A stretch of DNA of 11,426 bases from an uncultured Lachnospiraceae bacterium (GTDB taxonomy: Bacteria > Bacillota > Clostridia > Lachnospirales > Lachnospiraceae), in NCBI GenBank assembly GCA_947068385.1, contig CAMTBF010000067.1, forward strand, positions 1 through 11,426. The letters are read 5' to 3'. The notes under the pieces are model-generated. The model ran no database searches. It was not told the DNA's origin and saw nothing but the letters and a program-made list of their open reading frames with translations. The first letter of the stretch is position 1, and each line of letters starts with the position of its first letter. Shown here in pieces: positions 1 to 6,797 of this stretch. The position numbers and the translations under genes were made by a program.

Positions 1-1229
1 GCCGGGAAGGAAAGCTGGACATCCTCACGGCGGGGGACAGGATCCTGCGGATCGGAAAAGGTTTGGAGAGGCCGGCGGAACCGGAGGAGCCCTGCCAGGT
101 GATCGATGCGGAGGGCCTGCTGGTGGCCCCGGGCCTGGTGGACGTCCATGTCCATTTCCGCGACCCCGGCTTCCCCCAGAAGGAGGACATCCTCACCGGG
201 GCGGCGGCAGCGGCGGCGGGCGGCTTTACCACCGTGGTGATGATGGCCAACACAAAGCCCCCCATAGACAATGGGGAGACGCTTTCGTATGTGCTGGAGA
301 AGGGGCGCGGGACAGGCATCCATGTGCTCTCCTGCGCCAACGTGACCCTGGGGATGCAGGGAAAGGAGCTGACCCCCATGGAGGAGCTGGCGAAGCTTGG
401 CGCGGCGGGCTTCACGGACGACGGGATCCCGCTCCTGGACGGGGAGCTGGCGCGGCGGGCCATGGAGCGCGCCGCCGCCCTGGACATGCCCATCAGCTTC
501 CACGAGGAGGATCCGGCGCTGATAGACGACAACGGAATCAACAGGGGAAAAGCCAGCGCCCATTTCGGGATAGGCGGCTCCCCCAGAGAGGCGGAGATAC
601 GCCTGGTGGAGCGCGACCTGGAGCTTGCCCTGGAGACGGGGGCGCATATCAATATACAGCATATTAGTACACGGGAATCCGTGGAGCTGGTGCGCCGCGC
701 CCGCACCCGGGGCAGCAACATCCACGCGGAGGCCACGCCCCACCACTTCACCCTGACGGAGGAGGCGGCCATCCGGTACGGCACCCTGGCGAAGATGAAC
801 CCGCCCCTGCGGGAGGAAGAAGACAGGCTTGCCATCATCCGCGGCCTGGCAGACGGCACCATCGACATCATCGCCACCGACCATGCCCCCCACACGGCCC
901 AGGAAAAGGCCAGGCCCGTCACCGAAGCGCCCAGCGGCATCATCGGCCTGGAGACCGCCCTGCCCCTGGCCATCACCTATCTGGTGGAGGCCGGTTACCT
1001 GACCATGGCCCGGCTCCTGCGGCTCATGAGCACCAACCCGGCGAACCTCTACCACCTGGACGCCGGCTACCTGGCGGAAGGCGGCCCCGCGGACATCATC
1101 CTGATAGACACCGCCGCCGAATTCATTCCCGAGAGCTACGCCTCAAAGTCCGCCAACACGCCCTTCACGGGGTGGAAGCTGCGGGGGAAGGTGGCGCGGA
1201 CGATCTGCGCCGGGAGGATAGTGCCATAA
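1..1229 (+). CDS. pyrC: Dihydroorotase, class I (5'-truncated by the window edge)
   Basis: Cyclises N-carbamoyl-aspartate to dihydroorotate, the third step of de novo pyrimidine synthesis, in the cytoplasm. The frame is open from the first complete codon at position 3, so the true start lies upstream of the window. The TTG at 63 is internal, because the residues before it (REGKLDILTAGDRILRIGKG) are the normal N-terminal strand of this family. About 408 residues are visible, close to the usual 425-430. Motifs seen are: the metal-binding HVHFRDPG at 147-170, NTKPPIDN (substrate contact), FTDDG, the metal-ligand His residues in NIQHIST and EATPHHF, and the catalytic IATDHAPH. These motifs make the family call secure. 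No clear terminator follows the TAA at 1227-1229. The downstream neighbours are a small foreign-looking cassette and then pyrK-pyrD, so this is part of a pyrimidine cluster. Confidence 0.96.
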   Translation, partial: REGKLDILTAGDRILRIGKGLERPAEPEEPCQVIDAEGLLVAPGLVDVHVHFRDPGFPQKEDILTGAAAAAAGGFTTVVMMANTKPPIDNGETLSYVLEKGRGTGIHVLSCANVTLGMQGKELTPMEELAKLGAAGFTDDGIPLLDGELARRAMERAAALDMPISFHEEDPALIDDNGINRGKASAHFGIGGSPREAEIRLVERDLELALETGAHINIQHISTRESVELVRRARTRGSNIHAEATPHHFTLTEEAAIRYGTLAKMNPPLREEEDRLAIIRGLADGTIDIIATDHAPHTAQEKARPVTEAPSGIIGLETALPLAITYLVEAGYLTMARLLRLMSTNPANLYHLDAGYLAEGGPADIILIDTAAEFIPESYASKSANTPFTGWKLRGKVARTICAGRIVP

Positions 1230-1261
1230 CGGGATTTTTCTGAGAAATTGCATATGTTATA

Positions 1262-1290
1262 TTGTAAAGAGCCATGATACATGGTAAAAT
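1262..1290 (+). promoter_or_regulatory. Predicted sigma-A promoter of the three-gene cassette
   Basis: A -35 box TTGTAA (1262-1267) and a -10 box TAAAAT (1285-1290) are separated by exactly 17 bp in an AT-rich stretch directly after pyrC. Transcription would begin near 1297, about 60 nt upstream of the first cassette gene. It would give the cassette, and through the tight spacing also pyrK-pyrD, a start point independent of pyrC. This is a prediction from consensus matching only. Confidence 0.6.
1272..1284. promoter_or_regulatory. Palindrome in the promoter spacer, candidate operator
   Basis: CCATG-ATA-CATGG is a perfect 5-bp inverted repeat with a 3-bp centre. It fills the end of the spacer between the predicted -35 and -10 boxes and abuts the -10. 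A repressor bound here would block polymerase. No regulator gene for it is identified in the window, so its role is inferred from position alone. Confidence 0.4.
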
Positions 1291-1306
1291 AGCCACACAG
1301 ACAGAT

Positions 1307-1327
1307 GGTGCGTCCGAGGGGCGCACC
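1307..1327 (+). promoter_or_regulatory. Leader hairpin upstream of the cassette
   Basis: Bases 1307-1315 pair with 1319-1327 to give a 9-bp, very GC-rich stem (one U-G pair) around a GAG triloop. No U tract follows, so it is not a simple terminator. The 3' arm GCACC (1323-1327) can instead pair with GGTGC at 1335-1339, just ahead of the ribosome binding site. Two mutually exclusive folds are therefore possible. It could stabilise the 5' end of the mRNA or regulate translation; no known riboswitch class was recognised. Confidence 0.45.
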
Positions 1328-1356
1328 GCCGCGAGGTGCAACAGGAGGGAGGGTAC

Positions 1357-1527
1357 ATGGTAAGGCCGAAAGAGATGAGCTACGAGAACAGCATCGAAAA
1401 TGCCAGGAGATTCCTGGAGAACCAGGATAAGAGAAAGTCGCCGAACAACAGGGTGAGCGGCTCCCATTTTATGGACATTGCGAATACGGGGGCAGAGCGG
1501 CTTAAGGAGAAGCTGATAAAAAAATAG
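1357..1527 (+). CDS. Small hypothetical protein, 56 aa, first gene of the cassette
   Basis: Function not recognised. The ATG at 1357 is chosen because the strong ribosome binding site AGGAGGGAGG (1343-1352) lies at the right distance. An upstream in-frame GTG at 1336 has no such site and would put the ribosome binding site inside the gene. The protein starts MVRPKEMSYENS and ends LKEKLIKK. It is short, highly charged and probably helical, with no signal peptide or membrane segment. It is followed 24 bp later by the 178-aa gene, which has its own strong ribosome binding site, so the two are very likely co-transcribed. It might be a small partner or antitoxin-like protein for its neighbour, but the sequence gives no direct proof of that. 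Confidence 0.6.
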   Translation: MVRPKEMSYENSIENARRFLENQDKRKSPNNRVSGSHFMDIANTGAERLKEKLIKK

Positions 1528-1551
1528 AATAGGCAAAGGAGGGGGATAGCT

Positions 1552-2088
1552 ATGATTCCGGAGCGGTTCATTTCTCCCGATGATTTTCGGTACAACCCGG
1601 TATCGCCGGAATACCTGGTGGAGTGCATCGACAAATTCAAGGAGAATTTTGAAATATACAAAGAAGTGATCGGAAAGTGGTTCCAGAACTATTCGGTGGA
1701 TATGAGAATCAATTATCCTATGCTCTATAGGATTGTCGAGCGGGTCGATCAAAGGAGAGACTACTACCTGTATTTTCATTCAAATCACAATCATGCAATG
1801 CTTATGTCGCAAGCAAAAGAAACAGCCCTTTTTTGCTACTGGTTAATCAAATACAAACCCATATCCTTTGAAAACGCTTATGAAGAGTTTTCCTTTTTTA
1901 ACGAGAACGGATATACGGTAAATGAGCTATACGCCGCGTTTCTGCTGATGAGCTTTATTACGGGACTGGATGAAGGGAATGAGAAATATTTTAACGAAGC
2001 AGCGGTCTCTACGCTTACATACAGTCTCACCAATAGAGAGATCAGCAAAGAGGCGTTGATCATGTATGTGGAATCCTTTTTGGCATAA
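1552..2088 (+). CDS. Hypothetical protein, 178 aa, second gene of the cassette
   Basis: Function not recognised. The start is ATG 1552, preceded by AAAGGAGGGGG (1535-1545) with 6-nt spacing. The protein is probably soluble and mainly helical, rich in aromatic residues, with no signal peptide and no obvious nucleotide-binding or nuclease motif. The most distinctive stretch is DYYLYFHSNHNHAMLMSQ followed by AKETALFCYWLIKYKPISF, a hydrophobic helix with a Cys and a Trp. Its base composition and AT-ending codons are clearly different from pyrC, pyrK and pyrD on either side, which suggests acquisition by transfer. It lies between a 56-aa charged protein and a membrane-anchored coiled-coil protein in one apparent transcription unit. 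A helper or effector role in a small accessory system is possible but unproven. Confidence 0.75.
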   Translation: MIPERFISPDDFRYNPVSPEYLVECIDKFKENFEIYKEVIGKWFQNYSVDMRINYPMLYRIVERVDQRRDYYLYFHSNHNHAMLMSQAKETALFCYWLIKYKPISFENAYEEFSFFNENGYTVNELYAAFLLMSFITGLDEGNEKYFNEAAVSTLTYSLTNREISKEALIMYVESFLA

Positions 2089-2106
2089 GGAGCGGAAGGG
2101 AGGACT

Positions 2107-2451
2107 ATGCCCGATTTTACGAATTTGGATCCGGCCCTGGTGGCAAGCTACTGGATATATTTCGTGGGAAGCTTTATCGCAGGCGCTGTGATCGGAGCGC
2201 TTGCCGCAAGACTCTTCTTCCATAGGAAAGAAGAGCTTATGGAACAGGAGAACAAAGCATATAGGGAAAGGCTGGAGAAGCTGGAGGAGACCGAAAGGCG
2301 GCTGGAAGAAAAGAAGGATGAGCTTGAGAGGCTGAAAAAAGAGCTTTCCGGGAATGAACTGTATTGGAATGCTAAAAAATATGGGAAACAGGAAAATCCA
2401 GGAGATAAAATGCTGTATGACTCCCTGATTCAGAAAGGAAACCACTCATGA
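2107..2451 (+). CDS. Small membrane-anchored coiled-coil protein, 114 aa
   Basis: Function not recognised, but the architecture is clear. A short N-terminus is followed by one hydrophobic segment at about residues 12-38 (SYWIYFVGSFIAGAVIGALA). Positive residues follow it (HRKEEL), and then a strongly heptad-like Glu/Lys/Arg/Leu coiled coil runs over about residues 40-82. The tail is polar. This predicts a single-pass membrane anchor with a cytoplasmic coiled coil, suited to binding a partner or forming oligomers. It starts at ATG 2107, 18 bp after the previous gene, behind a purine-rich ribosome binding region (2087-2103). Its TGA at 2449-2451 overlaps the ATG of pyrK (ATGA), so pyrK translation is likely coupled to it. 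That coupling is unusual for a gene unrelated to pyrimidine synthesis. Confidence 0.75.
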   Translation: MPDFTNLDPALVASYWIYFVGSFIAGAVIGALAARLFFHRKEELMEQENKAYRERLEKLEETERRLEEKKDELERLKKELSGNELYWNAKKYGKQENPGDKMLYDSLIQKGNHS

Positions 2452-3218
2452 AACAAAAACACACAGCAAAAGTGCTCTCCCAGCAGGAGATAGCACTGGC
2501 CATCTACGACATGTGGATAGAGACCCCCCTTGCGGCGGACGCAAGGCCCGGGCAGTTTGTGGGCATCTATCCAAAGGACAAAAGCACCCTCCTCCCCCGC
2601 CCCATCAGCATCTGCGAGACCGATGCGGCAAGAGGCGCGCTGCGCATCGTCTACCGCATCGCAGGCGCGGGCACCCGGGAATTCTCCGGCTACCGGGAAG
2701 GCGACGCCATCTCCCTGCTGGGCAACCTGGGCAACGGCTTCCCCCTGGAGCAGGGATGCGGCAAAAGGGCCTTCCTCATGGGCGGCGGCATCGGCGTGCC
2801 CCCCATCCTGGAGCTGGCCAAGCGCCTGGAAGCCCGGAAGGACATCATCGCAGGCTACCGCGACGCAAACCTCTTCCTGGGAGAGGACTTAGCGAAATAC
2901 GGCACCCTCCACATAGCCACCGAGGACGGCAGCGCCGGGACCAAAGGCAACGTCATGGACGCCGTCCGGGAGAACGGCCTGGAGGCGGACATCATCTACG
3001 CCTGCGGCCCCATGCCCATGCTGCGGGCCATCAAAGCCTATGCCGGAGAGCGGGACATCCCGGCCTACCTCTCCTTAGAGGAGCACATGGCCTGCGGCGT
3101 AGGGGCCTGCCTGGGCTGCGTGGTGAAGACCAAAGAAATCGACCACCACTCCCATGTGCACAACGCCCGCATCTGCACCGACGGCCCCGTCTTCGAAGCG
3201 AAGGAGGTGGAAATATAA
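2448..3218 (+). CDS. pyrK: Dihydroorotate dehydrogenase B, electron transfer subunit (PyrK)
   Basis: An FAD and [2Fe-2S] subunit that passes electrons from dihydroorotate, oxidised at PyrD, to NAD+ in the cytoplasmic PyrD-PyrK heterotetramer. The 256-aa length is normal. The N-terminal FAD-binding barrel has RPIS at residues 51-54 and LLGNLGNGF near 90-98. The NAD-binding part has GGGIGVPP at 112-119 and YACGPMPML at 184-192. The C-terminal cluster-binding cysteines are C216, C221, C224 (CGVGACLGC) and C243. The ATG at 2448 overlaps the stop of the upstream cassette gene and has an AAAGGA site at 2433-2438. pyrD follows after 2 bp, with its ribosome binding site inside the end of this gene. 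Base composition returns to GC-rich here. Confidence 0.97.
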   Translation: MKQKHTAKVLSQQEIALAIYDMWIETPLAADARPGQFVGIYPKDKSTLLPRPISICETDAARGALRIVYRIAGAGTREFSGYREGDAISLLGNLGNGFPLEQGCGKRAFLMGGGIGVPPILELAKRLEARKDIIAGYRDANLFLGEDLAKYGTLHIATEDGSAGTKGNVMDAVRENGLEADIIYACGPMPMLRAIKAYAGERDIPAYLSLEEHMACGVGACLGCVVKTKEIDHHSHVHNARICTDGPVFEAKEVEI

Positions 3219-3220
3219 AT

Positions 3221-4129
3221 ATGAACACACAGGTAACAATAGCAGGCGTCACCTTAAAGAACCCGGTGATGACAGCCTCCGGAACCTTCGGCTCCGGCAT
3301 GGAATACGCGGAATTCATGGACTTGAGCCGCCTGGGAGCCGTGGTCACCAAAGGCGTGGCCAATGTCCCCTGGCCCGGCAACCCCACCCCCAGGGTGGCG
3401 GAAGTCTACGGCGGCATGCTCAACGCCATCGGCCTCCAGAACCCCGGCATCGACGTGTTCCTGGAGCGGGACATCCCCTTCCTGAAACAGCATGACACCA
3501 CAATCATCGTCAACGTCTGCGGCAAGACCACGGAAGACTACGTAGAAGTAGTAGAGCACCTGGCAGAGGAGCCCGCGGTAGCCATGCTGGAGATTAACGT
3601 ATCCTGCCCCAACGTCAAGGAGGGCGCGATCGCCTTCGGCCAGAAAGCGGACGCCCTGTTCGGGATCACCAAAGAGGTCAAGCGCCACGCAAAGCAGCCC
3701 GTCATCATGAAGCTCAGCCCCAACGTCACCGACATCGCCGAGATGGCCCGGGCGGCGGAGGCGGCAGGCGCGGACGCCCTCTCCCTGATCAACACCATCA
3801 CGGGCATGAAGATAGACATCCACAAGCGCGCCTTCGCCCTGGCCAACAAGACCGGAGGCATGAGCGGCCCCGCCATCAAGCCCGTGGCGGTGCGCATGGT
3901 CTACCAGGCGGCCAAGGCGGTAAAAATCCCCATCATCGGCATGGGCGGCATAGCCAATGCCGAGGACGCCATCGAATTCCTGCTGGCAGGGGCCACCGCC
4001 GTCAGCGTCGGCGCCATGAACTTCGTGAACCCCTATACCTGCGTGGAAGTGGTGGAGGGCATAGAGCGCTACATGGAGCAGTACCATGTGGAGAGCGTGA
4101 CGGACCTGATAGGGGCTGTAAGAGAATGA
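3221..4129 (+). CDS. pyrD: Dihydroorotate dehydrogenase B, catalytic subunit (PyrD, class 1B)
   Basis: FMN enzyme oxidising dihydroorotate to orotate, the fourth step of pyrimidine synthesis; it works with PyrK using NAD+. The 302-aa length is normal. The TIM-barrel motifs seen are NPVMTASGTFG near the N-terminus, TKG with a flavin-contacting Lys at about 44, and NAIGLQNPG. The active-site loop EINVSCPNV carries the class 1 catalytic Cys (C129). MKLSPNV, GGMSGPAIKP and the FMN-phosphate loop GMGGI (240-244) are also present. The start is ATG 3221, with AAGGAGGTGG at 3201-3210. The frame is open far upstream, but that part is only a shadow of pyrK. A Cys rather than Ser as the base, and the pairing with pyrK, assign it to class 1B. 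No clear terminator was seen between its TGA and the next gene. Confidence 0.97.
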   Translation: MNTQVTIAGVTLKNPVMTASGTFGSGMEYAEFMDLSRLGAVVTKGVANVPWPGNPTPRVAEVYGGMLNAIGLQNPGIDVFLERDIPFLKQHDTTIIVNVCGKTTEDYVEVVEHLAEEPAVAMLEINVSCPNVKEGAIAFGQKADALFGITKEVKRHAKQPVIMKLSPNVTDIAEMARAAEAAGADALSLINTITGMKIDIHKRAFALANKTGGMSGPAIKPVAVRMVYQAAKAVKIPIIGMGGIANAEDAIEFLLAGATAVSVGAMNFVNPYTCVEVVEGIERYMEQYHVESVTDLIGAVRE

Positions 4130-4159
4130 GCGGCACGGCAGGATAGGCCGGAGAGCCAG

Positions 4160-4188
4160 GCATATCTTGCGGAATACCTTCATATATA
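4160..4188 (+). promoter_or_regulatory. Possible sporulation (sigma-E type) promoter
   Basis: GCATATC (4160-4166) resembles the sigma-E -35 element, and CATATATA (4181-4188) partly resembles the sigma-E -10 element, with a 14-bp spacer. The match is good in the -35 and only moderate in the -10. The support is mostly contextual: the gene that follows is a SPOCS-LysM protein, a family made early in the mother cell under sigma-E in Clostridioides difficile. Confidence 0.35.
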
Positions 4189-4208
4189 TTCCTATACGAG
4201 TATATATG
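4181..4208 (+). promoter_or_regulatory. AT-rich hairpin next to the ribosome binding site
   Basis: Bases 4181-4191 pair with 4198-4208 (11 bp, mostly A-T, one U-G pair) around the loop CTATAC. The 3' arm runs into the ATGGAGG ribosome binding site at 4206-4212. If transcription starts upstream of 4181, the hairpin could partly hide that site. If it starts at the proposed sigma-E promoter, most of the hairpin would be absent from the mRNA. Confidence 0.35.
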
Positions 4209-4220
4209 GAGGTATTTTTC

Positions 4221-5771
4221 GTGGAGCTTTTGAAGAGGAATATACATATGGACCGCATCAGGGTCCAGGCCGTCACCCAGTTCACCCTGGAGGACGATGT
4301 GAACATCCCGGAGAACAAGCCGGACGTAGCCGCGCTGAACCTGGAGAAGGGGGAGCTGGTCATCGACGAGATCAGGCCGGGGACGGATTCCGTCACCGTC
4401 CGGGGCAGGCTCTCCTTCGTGACGCTCTACCACACCATGGAGGAGGGCAGCAGCCTGGTGGTGCTGGAGGGCAGGATGCCCTTTGAGGAGAGGATCAACA
4501 TGCAGGGCGTGGTGCCCTCGGACACGGTGGCCGTGGACGGCGAGGTGGAGGACCTCTCCGTGAACATGATAAACTCCCGCAAGCTGGGCATCCAGTCCCT
4601 GATCACCCTGACGGCCAGGGTGGAGGAGCTCTATGACGAGGAGGCCCCCATCGCCGTCCACGGGGACGAGAAGGTGGAGTACCGCCGCATGCCCCTGGAG
4701 CTGGCCCAGATCGCCATCGCCAAGAACGACATCTTCCGCCTGAAGGAGGAGGTGGCACTGCCCTCCAACTATCCCAACATCTTCCAGATCCTCTGGAGCA
4801 ACATCTCCCTGGGGGACATGGAGTTCAAGGTCATGGAGGAGAAGCTGGCCATCTCCGGGGACATCCACCTGTTCCTCTTATATGAGGGCGAGGGGGAGGA
4901 CCATCCCTGCCGCAGCTTCGAGACCGCCATCCCCTTCAGCGGCGTGCTGGAATGCCACGGTTGCAGGGAGGGGATGCTGCCCGACATCCGCTACCGCCTG
5001 GGCCAGCAGGAGCTGGCCGTGCGCCCGGACCTGGACGGGGAGGAGCGCAATGTGGGCCTGGAGCTGGTGCTGGACATCGCCATCCGGATCTACCAGGAGG
5101 AGAAGCTGGAGGTCATCTCCGACCTCTACGGCGTGACCAAGGAGGTCGGCACCGTGACCCACAGGGCGGACCTGCGCAGGCTCCTGTCCAGGGTCACCGG
5201 CAAGACCAAGGTCACGGACCATGTCCATGTCACGGACGGCACGGTGCTCCAGCTCCTCCACAGCGAAGGGTCCGTGGCCCTGGAGCAGCGCAGCACCGTG
5301 GAGAACGGCATCCTGCTCCAGGGGGCCCTGCAGGTGCGGATGATGTACGTCACAGGGGAGGACGAGGCGCCCTACGGCAGCGCCCAGGCCAACATCCCCT
5401 ACCAGTATACCCTGGAGGTGCCGGACATCGCGCCCGAGGACATGGGAGAGGTGCGCGCGGAGGTGGAGCAGCTCCAGGTGACCATGCTGGACGGGGAGGA
5501 GATGGACGTCAAGGCCGTGCTCAGCTTCTCCACCGTAGTGTTCAAGACCATCCCCGTGGAGCTGATCAGCGCCGTCAACGTGTCGGAGCTGGACAGCGGG
5601 AAGATGAGCAGCCTGCCGGGCATGGTGGTCTACATGGTGAAGGAGGGCGACAACCTGTGGAACATCGGGAAGAAATACTACGTACCTGTAGACACCCTCC
5701 GGGAGCTGAACGGGCTGGACAGCGATGAGCTGAAGGCCGGACAGAAGCTGCTGATCGTGAAGGGAAGCTGA
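4221..5771 (+). CDS. SPOCS (DUF3794) and LysM spore-coat morphogenesis protein, SipL-like
   Basis: Likely a mother-cell protein that helps attach the coat to the forespore; in C. difficile the SPOCS-LysM protein SipL binds the ATPase SpoIVA through its LysM domain. The protein is 516 aa. Three beta-rich SPOCS repeats lie at roughly residues 10-150, 160-305 and 330-455. The C-terminal LysM domain at about 471-514 reads YMVKEGDNLWNIGKKYY and ends GQKLLIV. There is no signal peptide, as expected for a coat protein made in the mother cell. The start is taken as GTG 4221, because ATGGAGG (4206-4212) lies 8 nt upstream and the opening MELLKRNIHMDRI is typical of the family. An in-frame ATG at 4167 lacks a ribosome binding site and would add an odd N-terminus. 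Whether it is a true SipL orthologue or a paralogue is uncertain. Confidence 0.88.
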   Translation: MELLKRNIHMDRIRVQAVTQFTLEDDVNIPENKPDVAALNLEKGELVIDEIRPGTDSVTVRGRLSFVTLYHTMEEGSSLVVLEGRMPFEERINMQGVVPSDTVAVDGEVEDLSVNMINSRKLGIQSLITLTARVEELYDEEAPIAVHGDEKVEYRRMPLELAQIAIAKNDIFRLKEEVALPSNYPNIFQILWSNISLGDMEFKVMEEKLAISGDIHLFLLYEGEGEDHPCRSFETAIPFSGVLECHGCREGMLPDIRYRLGQQELAVRPDLDGEERNVGLELVLDIAIRIYQEEKLEVISDLYGVTKEVGTVTHRADLRRLLSRVTGKTKVTDHVHVTDGTVLQLLHSEGSVALEQRSTVENGILLQGALQVRMMYVTGEDEAPYGSAQANIPYQYTLEVPDIAPEDMGEVRAEVEQLQVTMLDGEEMDVKAVLSFSTVVFKTIPVELISAVNVSELDSGKMSSLPGMVVYMVKEGDNLWNIGKKYYVPVDTLRELNGLDSDELKAGQKLLIVKGS

Positions 5772-5784
5772 AGGACAGATGCCG

Positions 5785-5835
5785 AAAAGGAAGCCCCGGA
5801 CTGTGCGGACCGCCCCAGTCCGGGGCTTCCTTTTT
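5785..5835 (+). terminator. Strong rho-independent terminator, probably bidirectional
   Basis: A perfect 18-bp stem (5785-5802 with 5817-5834) with a GC-rich core (AAGCCCCGGACT), a 14-nt loop and a run of five T at 5831-5835 lies 13 bp after the SPOCS-LysM stop codon. The four A at 5785-5788 provide a U tract for transcripts coming from the right. It can therefore also stop antisense transcription across the recombinase gene. It separates the housekeeping and sporulation genes from the recombinase-adhesin block. Confidence 0.93.
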
Positions 5836-5876
5836 ATGCCTTTCCCGCAATCCCGGACGCCATCCCTGAAACAAGG

Positions 5877-5906
5877 ATGACAAACCCAGGGCGGATATGG
5901 TACGAT
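5877..5906 (+). promoter_or_regulatory. Predicted promoter of the recombinase gene
   Basis: ATGACA (5877-5882) and TACGAT (5901-5906) with an 18-bp spacer lie just after the terminator and 40 bp upstream of the recombinase start. The match is moderate in both boxes. Confidence 0.4.
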
Positions 5907-5920
5907 GGAAAATATTTTCC
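5907..5920. promoter_or_regulatory. Perfect 14-bp palindrome at the predicted start of transcription
   Basis: GGAAAATATTTTCC is fully self-complementary and begins directly after the predicted -10 box, covering the expected transcription start. This is where a repressor would act, so it is a candidate operator controlling recombinase level. No binding protein is known from the window. Confidence 0.45.
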
Positions 5921-5945
5921 GCAAAAAGCCCAGGGAGGTACATAG

Positions 5946-6797
5946 ATGGAACTTACAGCAGATAAGACGATCATGGAGCGATTCGAGAGCAGACTCAAGG
6001 AAGAGGAGAAGAGCAGGGCCACCATCGAGAAATACCTGCGGGACGCGAAGGCATTCGCCGCTTTCCTGGGCGACGCCCCTGTCACGAAGGACGCGGTCAT
6101 CCGGTACAAGAGCCACCTGTCGGAAAACTACGCGGTGGCCAGCGCCAACTCCATGCTGGCCGCCGTGAACAGCTTCCTGCGCTTCCTGGAATGCGCCGAC
6201 TGCGTGGTGCGCACCTTCAAGGTCCAGAAGGCCGTCTTCCGCTCCAGGGAGCTGGAGCTGTCCAGGAACGAATATGTGCGCCTGGTGGAGACGGCGAAGA
6301 GGCGGGGGGACCGGCGCCTGTGCCTGGTCATGCAGACCATCTGCGCCACCGGCATCCGCATCAGCGAGCTGCCCTTCATCACCGTGGAGGCCCTCCATAC
6401 CAGGCGGGCGCGGGTGTCCCTGAAGGGCAAGACCCGCACCGTCATCCTGCCCATGGAGCTGTGCCGGGAGCTGAAGCGCTATGCGAGGTCCAGCGGGATC
6501 CAGTCCGGCAGCGTCTTCGTGACCCGCGGCGGCAGGCCCATGGACCGCAGCAACATCCTCCACGCCATGAAGGCCCTCTGCAAGGAGGCCAGGGTGGCGG
6601 CGGGCAAGGTGTTCCCCCACAACCTGCGGCACCTCTTCGCGGTGACATATTATAATGTAGAGAAAGACATCTGCCACCTGGCCGACCTGCTGGGGCATTC
6701 CAACATCAACACCACCCGGATCTACACCCTCATAAGCTGCGAGATGCAGGAGCAGCGCCTGGACGGGCTGGGGCTGCCAGACCAAAATACCGCATAA
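5946..6797 (+). CDS. Tyrosine recombinase, likely invertase of the adjacent promoter switch
   Basis: A site-specific DNA recombinase of the XerC/D-integrase family, 283 aa. The N-terminal SAM-like DNA-binding domain spans about residues 1-90 (ATIEKYLRDAKAFAAFLG). The catalytic domain has the full set of active residues: R138 in TGIRISEL, a Lys in LKGKTR (160/162), H225 and R228 in HNLRHLF, H251 in LLGHSNI, and the nucleophile Y260 in TTRIYT. It therefore appears catalytically intact. ATG 5946 has AGGGAGG (5932-5938) 7 nt upstream. Its TAA stop at 6795-6797 lies inside the left inverted repeat. The likely substrate is the 6788-7080 segment next to it, so it resembles the FimB/FimE and RecV type of phase-variation recombinase rather than a phage integrase. 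No other phage or element genes are present. The pairing with this substrate is inferred from adjacency. Confidence 0.93.
   Translation: MELTADKTIMERFESRLKEEEKSRATIEKYLRDAKAFAAFLGDAPVTKDAVIRYKSHLSENYAVASANSMLAAVNSFLRFLECADCVVRTFKVQKAVFRSRELELSRNEYVRLVETAKRRGDRRLCLVMQTICATGIRISELPFITVEALHTRRARVSLKGKTRTVILPMELCRELKRYARSSGIQSGSVFVTRGGRPMDRSNILHAMKALCKEARVAAGKVFPHNLRHLFAVTYYNVEKDICHLADLLGHSNINTTRIYTLISCEMQEQRLDGLGLPDQNTA

Noticed and set aside
1165..1779. 204-codon minus-strand frame opposite the pyrC end and cassette
   Set aside because: It covers a likely promoter, a hairpin and two plus-strand genes with strong ribosome binding sites; no domain or start signal supports it.
2513..3220. Long upstream extension of the pyrD reading frame
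   Set aside because: It overlaps all of pyrK in another frame, is Arg/Pro/His-rich junk typical of a shadow frame, and pyrD has a clear ribosome binding site and family-typical start at 3221.
4167..4220. Upstream ATG for the SPOCS-LysM gene
   Set aside because: It has no ribosome binding site and lies in the promoter/hairpin region; GTG 4221 has ATGGAGG at 8 nt and the typical MELLKRNIHM opening.
4878..6785. 635-codon open frame on the minus strand across the terminator and two genes
   Set aside because: It crosses a strong terminator and two convincing plus-strand genes, has shadow-type composition and no recognisable domain.
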